The position numbers and the translations under genes are program-made. A stretch of 64,000 nucleotides of DNA, taken from positions 3,674,613 to 3,738,612 of the forward strand of contig NW_024732415.1 of the NCBI RefSeq assembly GCF_018991925.1, written 5' to 3'. This document shows, in pieces, positions 22,943 to 34,900 of this stretch (position 1 is its first letter; each line of letters begins with the position of its first letter). This stretch comes from Homarus americanus (Eukaryota > Arthropoda > Malacostraca > Decapoda > Nephropidae). The notes under the pieces were generated by a model, which was not told the DNA's origin, did no database searches, and worked only from the letters and a program-made list of their open reading frames with translations.

Positions 22943-25900
22943 ATGAATGAACTTCAGGTACGATAATAACAAACTGCTGTTCTCGTGCAAACAACTGCCA
23001 GGCTTGGGAAGTCACCATGAAGGTTTGTAATGCATAGTTTATAGTGTTTTATTCTTAATAGACAAATTAGTGGTGCTATTGTTAATGGCCTTTGTCGTCT
23101 GTAGGTAGTTCTGCAATAGTTTTTAGGATAGTCTAAGGCGTTTCTTTATACTTTAGTACAGTATCCCGAAAACCTAATCACCTCTAACATAACCTAACCT
23201 AATCACCCCTAATACTGTTTGGTGGATGGGGTTAGGTTAGCATTAGGGTGGTTAATCTTTAGGCCTGGAAGTTGATAAATAAATCGGGAACTAGAAAGGG
23301 TAATTACAGTAAATCCTCTTTTAACATCGGGGTTACGTTCCTAAAAACGTGTCGTTATATGAAACAACGTTAAGCAGATCAATTTTCCCCATAAGAAATA
23401 GATAAAATACAGGAGTTACGTTCCTGAGCCTCCCTTTGCCCCATGAAATACATTACATACGGTATACAGAAAATCATTGCCATTTCTATAGAAAACAGTG
23501 CATGCATATACTAAGTTGGTATTGGTACTCACCGATGGGCGGAGGTAGTAGAGTGAGTGTGTGGTGGGTACTGAAGCAGAGGAGGCGGATGGCGGGAGGG
23601 GAGGAGTGTGGCGGGAGTGGAGGAGGAGGGCAGGAGAGGAGGAGTGTGGTGAGTCACTGAGACTGCGCCAAGACGAGAGAGCATAGCACTACCAGACGAG
23701 ACAGGGTGTTGCACCGTAAAATGTAGTCTGTTGCAACGCAGAACAACGTAGTATCGGATCACCAGGACGTGAAACGAATTTTAGGTCTCTAAGGTTCAGC
23801 GACATAGTACTGAAACAACGTAAAGCGGGACGACGTTAAGCACGGACTTACTGTATATAGAACCAACTCACGAGCGAAATTTATTGAAAACAACTATAAA
23901 AATGCCGGATTTTCATTGTTATACTTTAGTGGACATTGTTGTAATTTGTGGAAATATGTTAACAAATTTATAACCCTGTATTTATAAAATAAACGCTGCT
24001 TAACATTTGTGGATATGAAGAACAGACCTAACCTTACCTACCTTCCCCGGTATATTAAACAGAAAGAACTTACTGTGATATGGTGAAATTTGAGGCATTT
24101 TCTGGATGCGAGATGATACGACCACATCGACACTATGCAGCCCTGGTGGGTTAGTCCTATATATTAACCCTAGAAAGTAATAATTTTATTTCAATCATTA
24201 TATTTCATTAATGTTGAGATACAGTATAAGTATACTACATGTACTATTGTATGTTTACAGTACTGCAATACTAGTACAGTAGTGTACTAAAATGCTAGTA
24301 CAGGTACAATTAATATATTATAGCACTAATAATACTTTACTGTACGTACATGTGTACTACAGCACTAGTACTGTACTAAGATACTAGTACAATTAATGCA
24401 CTATAACACTAATACCACTGAAGAGTACAGTATATGTTTCTACAACACAGGTTCAGTCTACTACATGTTTACTACAACAATTGCTGTACATATTTAGTAC
24501 TACACTAATACCGTATATGTTTAGTATGGCGACCTGTGGTGTAATGGTCAGTACAGTTTGTTTGGCTGAATATATTCCAAATTAATATAAGCCTCTCTCT
24601 TTCCTGAAGCTAATTCTGTTTTTATTAATGTACAGTGCAGTTCTGTACTGTAAATGATTCTTACTTTTGTTTGTTTCAGTTACTGAATGCATCCACCAAG
24701 ACTGACATCGTGAAGCAACACCTGTGCCGGTCACCTGTGTTGGATTCAGCAAAGACTTTTTCATGTGTCACCGATAGTGAGAATGATGAATTGGAGCCTG
24801 GAGAACTGTTACTTCCTCATCCACCTGTGAAGACCAGACATTCTCATTGCCTATATTGTGGTATTGAATGTTCTCACGCACATTCCCCTGTGTTGAAATA
24901 CAAGCACCACTTTTTTCAGTGTGTCCATGACTGTGTGAGTGATAGCAACAGTAGCAAGAGATCTTTTAGCTATTTTCCAGAGCATAACTCATGTCACAAG
25001 TGTAAGGTAATCGTAAGGCAAGACAAAGATTCTTCCTATTTGAGCACTCTTGAAAAATGTAATTCCCAGAAGACTGATGTGCCAGAGAGCGATGCTTGTG
25101 ACCCAAGTGCTCAGTCCTGCAGTCTTCTTAGATCAGTAAGATGTAATAGAACATCACACACACCAAAAATTTATAACACTGTGCAATCCCATCTTGATAA
25201 TGAGGAAAAGGTACTGATTAATAGGGACACCAAGTTTGAAATAAGTAGAAAAAATTACAATACACAAGATCAATCAGTTAGATTTCCACTTCTGAGGCTG
25301 CCTGTTGTTAAAAATGATGGCAGAGCTTCCAAGGCAAGAGTGCTTTCTCAGGGAACCCAAAACTGTGAAAGCTCAGCTAAGTCATACCTCAATTCTTTGG
25401 CCACTTTAGAGCTTCCGATTGGTAAGGTCACCAGAGCTCAACAATATCTACCCCCAGATGACAAACTTTTGGCTCTTCCATTACTACAGCTTCCCCATCA
25501 AGTGCAGCAACCTAACCACTACCATTACAGGAATAAAGGTATACAATATGATGAACCCAGCACCGGTCAGAACACTGATTTACAATTCTCATTTATGAAA
25601 AAACATTTAAGTACTAACGTGAGGAAGAAATATAATAATTTTTTTTTCTGTCAAGAGGAACATCGATTTTTAGTTTCACTTGGGAATAAACATTTAGATG
25701 TCAACTCCAATGAACTGCCAAATTTTAGTCTTCCAGCTACAAAGAAGAAAAGCCTGAAGACAGACTCACTATCCAAGGTATATGTGATACTGTATTTTAA
25801 TGCTAAGTTAGACAACATTTATACTGTACAGTACTGTACAGTCTCGGGTGTGGGCCGGGTATACAAGCAGTATTTCCATTAGCCGGAATCCCTCTTAACT

Positions 25901-28900
25901 GGAACTTTCCAATAGCTGGAATTTCAATTTTCTTGGAATAATCTGGAAAATTCTGGGTTTGGGAAAAATTTTCCGAGGGGCACATTTTCTGGAAATTTCC
26001 AATAAAATTTTTCCAAAACCTGGAAATACAGTACCGTGGATGTTTTTTTTTCCGGATTTGAGAGATAAAAATCAGGCGCATCTTCTGGAAATTCAGAGAA
26101 AATTTTTCCTGTGCCTGAAAAATTCTGGGATAGGGGATTTTTTCCAGCTTTGAGAGAGAAAATTATGTATCATTCTGGAAAATTCTAAGAAAATTCCAGG
26201 GATGGGGCATTTTTTTTTCCGGGTTCAAGAGATGATGTAATGCGCAATTTCTGGAAATTCCGAGAATTTTTTCCTGGAAAATTCCAGTGATGGGAGATTT
26301 TTTCCGGCTTTGAGAGAGTCATCTCACTACCCGGAAATCTCTAATTTCTGGAAGTGTTCTACACCAATTGTTCCAGCTAACGGAAATATCATATTTCAGA
26401 GGATCAAGTAGACCTAATATTCTAAAGCTAAAATGAGGAAGTTCAAAAAAACAAAAATCTATACACATCATCTTGCTTAATATTCCCACTCTCATAAATA
26501 CAGCTAGACCCCGACTTACGACGGGGTTAGGGACCCAAATCCAGGTCGTAAGTCCGACATAGATAATTTTTTTTTATAAAAAATCTACAATGAAATACAG
26601 TACAGTAAAAGTAATAAATAATGAGGAATGGATACAGTGCAGTGAAAGTAATATATAATGAGGAATGGGTACAGTGTGACTGAGCACTTACCTTTAATGT
26701 AGTCAGCTGAATGCACATGGGGCCCCCATAATTTTCTAATTATACATGGAGACTACATTAACTGGAAACGTTTCGGTATAGAAAATGCGTGCGACATTTG
26801 AAAAAAAAAAATGGTCACAACTGCGGCGGTCGTAAGTCCCGACGGTCGTAAGTCGAAGCAGTCGTAAGTCGGGGTCTAGCTGTATATCTATATGTTGTAC
26901 TCGGAATACATCTCCCTAATTTTCCTGTTTAACTTCCACAGTGCAGAGCTTCTGCTGACCAGAGCTCATTTATACCCTGGACTAGCCATCCTGCTATGTC
27001 TGCAATGTAGTGGGAAAGGGCTTGCTAGAGTTAGGAAAAAAGATACAAACTTCACAATTCAATTTTTTTGTTTTAATCAGATACACGTTTCATAATTATA
27101 ATCACATTTATATTTTCAGCAGTCAAGAATGGAGGGTATTGAGGTGGTTCGAGAGATTGGCCGTGGGAGCTATGGTTCTGTTTGGTTAGTCAGAAGGTCA
27201 AACAACCAAAAGAACCTGGTGCTCAAGTGTGTAAGTTTTAAAGTTGTTACTTAATTAATACTTGATAAACTAACGTACAGTACAAGAAGTCCCTAGGTTA
27301 CAAATGGGTTGTGTTCCGGAACTTCATTCATAGGTTATTTATTCAGAATTCATTACTTTAGTTTTCAATAACACAATGTTTTTAATGCCATTGGTGGTTA
27401 AGTACTCAAGCCAGCCCACAAAAGCCTATTTAAGCTGAAATATTGCATGTTTGCAATGAATTATAGAAAATACTGTTGTAATACAGATATCCCCCGATTT
27501 ATGATCTTCCTCTCTACAATATTTCACTTTAACGGTGGTGATGTATTAATATCCCTCCCTATTTACGATAAAAAAATTCACATGAATGATGGTCATCGTT
27601 CAGCCAATTCTGAATATGGAATGCATCTCTCGGTGCACTTGTCAGTTGCGACCTACCCACGTGCTGCCACTCGTTGCACTACAGTACCAAGCTTTGTTCC
27701 ATGGTGATTGCACATGGCCGTGATCGTGTGGCTCAACGATTATCGGTCGGTACCGTTTTTTGTTTTCAATCATTGGTGTTTTTTTTCTTTTTTCTTTTTT
27801 TTTAACCTTACAGTTATAGGACATCACTAACATTCACATTGTACTGTGTCCTCTGTTTTGGTGACTGTGAAGTGATTTTTGCTCTATTCTTTGTGACTAA
27901 AATGCTTTGCTTCTGTTGTTGTGAACGTGATGTAAGCAGTGTTGGCTGTTATCATTTGTGTTTACGTTATCACCGTTCACTCTGTTTTTGTGATTGAAGT
28001 GAGCCATGTAACTTTGAAAATGTCTGGGAAAACCAAAGCACCCAGGAAAATCATGTTGCTGGAAATGAAGCTTGACATTGTGAAGCTATGTGGGAGTCAG
28101 GGTGATGTCTCCACCCCACCTTCAAGAGTACCCTTTGCCTTGAAGGGGACATGTGATGACAACCAGGCTTGTTGTTTAATTGTGTGTGTAGGAATTTTAT
28201 TTTTGGTGATACGTGTGGGTGTCAGACTAACTGGGATTTTTCACAGTGAATCCCATGTTATAATGATCCCGATTTATGATATATATACCGCCGATGGGTT
28301 TTTCAGGAATGTAACCCCATCATAAATATGAGGATACCTGTACAATTAATAGATCAAAATAGAAAAACAAAAGATATATTTTTTTTACTTTACTGTTGAA
28401 GCCAAACATGTCTCCTTCCTCTCAACACTCTTATGATGTCTATTTTCATCTGTTATAGCTATTATTTTCTCTGATACAGATGTGTATCACAGACTCCCAT
28501 TATAAAAGTTGAGATACATTCTTCCCCCCCAAAAAACAAATGTCTTAAAATGCTGCAAAACATGTTTTTTAATGAGCATTTTTGGTGTTCAGTACACAAT
28601 TACTGTAAGCCAATAATATACATAATTAGTGAAGCACATGAAGTGGAAGACTTGGAAGTTACTGAGAAACTGTGATACTGGTTGTGATGCAGTGCAAGAC
28701 TGTAAGGCCAGGCAAGACACATGCAGTATATGGTTTTAATTTTATATGTATAACCAGTGTGATTGACCACGTGGAGATTCATTTGTATGTCTGGGCAATC
28801 ATAGGCCAAGTTGAAAGCTCATCACTCTGGGACTCCATATACAGTGTACTAGACTGTAGAAATAGAATACAGTAGTACCCCGATTTACGCGGTCAATTGA

Positions 28901-31900
28901 ACCCATGGGGTACCGTGGAAAGTGAAAACCGCGTAAAGTGAACAACAGAACATATGGGATTAATTCCAATAGAGACTGGCCCGACCCCCAAACTCCACTT
29001 TTTCAGACACAATACCTACGTTGTAGTAAAAATTACATCTTAATTTTATGATGGTATGCACACACAATTAATAATTAAGAGAAATATCAATAATGTTAGT
29101 TTTTTTAACACTTACATAAGTAGAAAAGATGGCTGGGCACACGGGGATGGGGGGTTGGTTCCGAGGCAGAGGGCAGATTATTGGCCCTCACTTGTATCAC
29201 TTGTATCAATTGTATCACTATACACCACAGAGGCTTGCAGGGCCTCTTTGTCAAACCCCTCAAAGTCCATATAAGTCCATATCCTTACTATCACTATCTT
29301 AGGCCGGCTGTAGTGGGTGGCGGGTGAAGAACACAGTAATGTTTTGATGACTGGGCGACCTTGTGCGCATCCTGCCTGCGCTGCTTCCCGCGTATATGAG
29401 TAGATGCACCGCGGAAAGTGAAAGTTCGGTTCTGGCGAGGCACCGCGTAAATGAGAAATCGCGGAAAGAGAAACCGCGTAAAGCAGGGTAACACTGTACA
29501 GTAGTTGAGAGTTGAGTTTACATTTGTTCCAGCCTTTTGATGATATAAAGTTTGTTGGAATTTAGAAAAAAAGAAAGTGGGGGGTGAAGCCTGTACTGGT
29601 AGAGGTTAATGGATACATCCAGTAATGGTTTTAGGCATCTTGGGGATCAATTCTTTTTAATGTGATTGTGATTTACAACTCCAATATTCATGTTACTGTG
29701 AGTTTTAGCAAATTTGTTAGAAAGTATTCTTGGACTACCATGTTGAATGCAAAAGGCAGCAAGAAATTATGACATTTATTTTATTTTACTTGTATATTTC
29801 AGGTGGAACTGTCTCACTGTAATCAACAAGAAGTGGAAGCTGCCAGACAAGAGGTTCTTATCTTGGCAGGATTGAGGCACCCCAACATTGTTTCTTATAA
29901 GGTACATACTAGCTGACGTTTTTTACACAAGGCACACTTAGCACCTGAATTAAACTTCCTTATCATAAGTCATATATTAATTCACATACCTCTTGTGTAG
30001 ATATACTTATGTGCCTTTTTTTTATTGTTCTTACTTCTCCAACTCCCTGCCACTTCAGATAGATTTAAATATATAATCATCATGAAAATGAAAAATGCAG
30101 TTGAGTAACAGATTGTAGAACAATTAAGGGAGAGCAAAGACTAAAGTTTTGAGTAGTATTCCCATCCATCATCCTGTTTTTGCTGTGTATAAATGTATAA
30201 ATGGTGCATATAGGTTGATCACTTGAAATGGAATTTTAACAGGGTTCATTTGAGCTGGATCGTCGCCTTAATCTTCTGATGGGTTACTGTGAGGGAGGTG
30301 ACCTCTTCACTCGTATCCAGCAGCAACATGGATCACTGTTTCCTGAGCAGAAAATTATCCGTTGGTTCATCCAAATAACTATGGCTCTGCAGGTAGGTAA
30401 GACAGGCTGAGGATGATTGATGTAGGAAAAAAGATCCATATTTAAGAATCAGTTTTTATGACATCAGGATTGACAAAATATATCCAGTACATCTGGGAAG
30501 TTAAATTGCCAGGGCCTTAACTTCTGTGGCTTGAATATAAAGGTAAAATAAATTAAAAAATTAGAATATTGGTCTTCCTCATGCTGAATACTGGAAGGAG
30601 ACACTTGGTATAAAGGTCACCAAAAAGGGTAGAAGGCTGGGAGAGCTGTCTGGGATTACCTGAGGTTCATTAGCCTCACACCCATGTTAAGTAGAGGCTA
30701 TTATAACACCAACTTGGAATACTGCATTACAGTAATTATGTAATGAAATACAACTTGCCCAGTTGTTATACTACAGTATAGTACCATATAATGTTGTACA
30801 GCCACATGAAGATATGGACATAAAGGGGTAGAGCCTTCATCCAGAATAAAATTCAAACAACAAAATTATTATGTCTTTTTCCTTAGTACCTTCATTCACA
30901 CAACATACTCCATCGAGATCTCAAAACGCAGAATATTTTCCTCACACGGTCGGGACTCATAAAGCTGGGTGACTTTGGCATTGCACGGATTCTGGGTTCT
31001 TCCATAGATATGGCGACGACAATGATCGGAACTCCTTACTACATGGTGAGTCAATTAAAATTTTTCATGTCATTATGCCATGACTATCATCTTAGTACAG
31101 TCAGTGATAATTTATGTGTATTTAAATAACTAAATACATACAGCAAACTTTTTATTTTGAATAATGATTTACAAAAACTATGGAATGAAATTTAGAATAA
31201 TAAAATTCACACTAGTCTCAGTAGACCTTACATAAGACTTAGCAGTATATAGTGAAAGTTTGGGTGACAATTACTGTGCAAATAGTAATGGTAAATTGTT
31301 AACTATTAGATTTTTTTTATCCAACAAGCTGTTTCTTAAGTCATGACATTATTTTAATTAGATTCAAAATTGGAAAGTTTGTTTAGAATAACAAATGTAA
31401 CTGTAGATTTAAGTAGAATACAGCACTGGACCTATAGTTTCAGTCTCTGTGTAGTAAGTTTAATTAAAGGTGGTGTCTGAACCTTGCTAGGACTATAAAT
31501 ATATCTTAGTTACTGATGGTCACAGCAACAGTTAGGTTTAAATGAATTGAGGAATAATGAATGTACTCTCACTAAGAGATTATTCTGCACCTTTACGAGG
31601 TTATACAATATGACACCAAACTAAGATATCTGATAACTCCTTCCTAGCACCAAGAACTCAGTATAGAGGCAGGCACCTCTTTAAATGGGGTATTACTGTA
31701 TAAATAAGTAGTGGTAGTGTATTGTAATTTCAATACAGTATTTATAGTATTTATAAAAGAATGTGTGAATGTTGGTGTGGCTAAAATTAAAAAATTTAAT
31801 CATTAGTATTTTGCATTATTTTCTTTACCTTTCAGAGTCCAGAATTATTTGCTGGTCTACCATACAACTATAAGTCAGACATGTGGGCCTTAGGATGCTG

Positions 31901-34900
31901 TCTATATGAACTGGCAACTCTGAAACATCCTTTTCCTGCTCGGGACATCTCGGCCCTGATAAACAGAATATCTCGTGGCAAGGTACAATAGGTTGCACAG
32001 TATATCCTGTCATCCTTGTTTTACAACTAGTGAATTTTTGGCTGTTGCTCTTGATATTCCCTGAGCCTTTGACAGATTATAAACATGAAATTTTACCCCT
32101 TTAAGTTACCTTGTATTTTGTCCTTTCTTACTACAGCTAAATTTCATCTTTCATATCAAACATTTCCATTTATGATACTGTTGACACTTATCTTCCATAT
32201 ATTTTTCCAATAAAACTTGGTACATTGCATTATTTCACTAGGGTCATCTTTCATCTCTTTCTACTTTACATCAGTGGCCTCCCTTCCACCATTATCATTC
32301 CTATCCACTTGTACAGTATCTCAAAAAATATCTGTTCACACTATTTGAAACATTATGAGATCATGGATGATAAATTTTGGAACATGCATTTACTTTGTTA
32401 TATAGTTTAACATAAGTACAGTACGCCCGTATAATTTGAGGATTTTTATTTCGCAGTCCTCTATTATTCGTGGATGACACCCTGGATGTACCCAAGAATA
32501 TTTGCTGGTAATTTTAAAGTTGCTGGCATTTTTGTGGCCAGGACAGGGAGCCATTTGTTCTAGAGACAATAATTTCCTTTACCTGTATTGTATATACAGT
32601 AAGTGTGCTTTATTAATAACAAAGCATGGAGTAGACTGGAGGGTAGACTCAACATTTTTAATACTACATTTGTTTCTGATTATTTGTGAGAGGATTTTCC
32701 CATTACTGTATTGTCCTAAGGGCAAACACATAAAAGGAATACCCGTATACATTTCTTTGTACGCAAGTAAAAATGCACTCCGCGATTCGTGGCCATTTTG
32801 AGAACCTAACCCCCGCGAATTTGAAGGGCATGCTGTAATGCAATGTGTATTTATTTCAGAGTAATTAATATAATGTTCGGTTATCACCTGTAGTAGGATC
32901 AGTACAGTAGTACCCCGATGCACGTATACACGGTGTGGCCTGGAGGGATGAAACTGCCGCGGTTAGGTCAAGCGTCGTCTTTCCTCCCTCCCTCCCACGG
33001 GTGGACACGTCATATTACTTTAAACCAATTACAGCTAGCAGCGGAGGGAGGTAAGGATGCATGGCCAATCACAGTCCGATACGTCATATGACGTCACTGA
33101 TAACGCAACAGAGACATGCACTGCGCAACCTTAACGCGCGGCTTGCCCAGGCGGGAGGGTCGAATCTAAAATAGCGTCGAGCCAGACACTCTGCGCGTAT
33201 ATGGGCAGATGAACCGCGGAAAGTGAAAGTTCGGTTCTGGCGAGGCATCGCGTAAATGAGAAATCGCGGAAAGTGAAACCGCGTAAAGCGGGATAATACT
33301 GTATACTACATCACGAGATGCATGTAGCATTTAGAAAGTCATCAGACCCATCTTGGCAGATACTTTTTTGAGAAACTGTAGATTGCTGAATGAATCCTTC
33401 AGTAGAGCAGTAATTTCCATACAAATTTACAATTGTTGTTTGTGATGTAAGTGCAAATGCAGTTGACTACCAAAAGAATTATCTTATCTTGAGTGTATGA
33501 AAGAACACAAACTTATGGTGTTCAGGATGTGTGTACTGTACTTGCTTGTATGTCTCTTACTCAGGGAAGGTTATAGGCTTAAGTTTCCATATAAGTGTAC
33601 AGTACAATGATATCTCCGTTAGCCAGTACAATTGGTGCAGAGCATTTCCGGGTAACGAGACGACTCTCTCAAAGCCGGAAAAAAAATCCCTCATGCCCGT
33701 AATTTTCTGGGTAACGAAGAAATGTTCACAGAAGTTCCAGAAACTGCCCATTACATCATCTCTTGAACCTGGAAAAAATCCCTCAACCCCGGAATTTTCT
33801 GGAATTTTCCGGTAACGGAAAATCTCTCTCTGAATTTCCAGAACATGCACCTGATTTTCATCTCTCAAACCCGGAATAAATTCCCCCATCCCCGGAATTT
33901 TCTGGGTACCGGGAAAATTTTCTTGGAATTTTCCTGAAAATGTGCCCCCCGGAAAATCTTTCCCAGAGCCGGAATTTTCTGGAAAATTCCGGCTTTGGGA
34001 ACAATTTTCCGAGAAAATTTCAATTCCAGCTATTGGAAAGTTCCGGGTTTTGAGGGTTTCGGCTAACGGAGATATTACTGTATTTGTATTTGCTGTACTT
34101 GTCCAACACAGTTATTTATGTCTAGGGAACAATTTAGATCTCTCTCATAGCATTTTTTCTCTTTAAATAAATTGTTTGTGCATCATTTTGTTTTATGTAC
34201 TGTATCTAATTCAAGTGTCAATATATTTATAATGTATTTATTATTTTAGGTTGGAGATGTGTCTAACCATTACAGCGAGGACTTGCAGTGCTTAGTGCAG
34301 AGTCTTATGAACCGCTCTCCTGGACTAAGACCCAGCACCTCACAAATCCTTCTTCAGCCTTCCATCCGTAATCACATCTCTGTCTTCTTGGACGATACAA
34401 CCAGTCCTGTCGGTGCCAAAAGCAAAGGTGAAAGACATAAAATTTTAACAGGTGTCTGTAAAGAAAAAAAAAGTGCAAGTGTATTGAGTGGTGAAAAAAC
34501 TGAGGAGTGTCTTCATGACAGAAAACTGTGTGATATGAGGCATGAGAAATTAAGTGGTAATGAAAAACAAATTGAACCAATAAAATATAATCTGAATGTA
34601 AAGAGATGCTGTGAGTTTTTCCCATCACAGTTTAAATCATTACATATTGCTGGAGACAAAATGAAATTGGAGGATAGATCTAAGGTAGAAAACAAGCCAC
34701 ACGGAACAAAAGAGTGTAAGTGTAAACGGCGAGAAAAACAGGATTCCCCAGCTGTAGGTCACATCGATTCACAGTCACGAAGACGACGGCGAAGCAGTAA
34801 GAAATCACCGGTCATAGACAGTGGGGACCATGAGAAAATCAATTTGCTTGTAAACTCAGAAACTGTATTTACTGAGAACTCTGATGTGGATTACAGTTTG

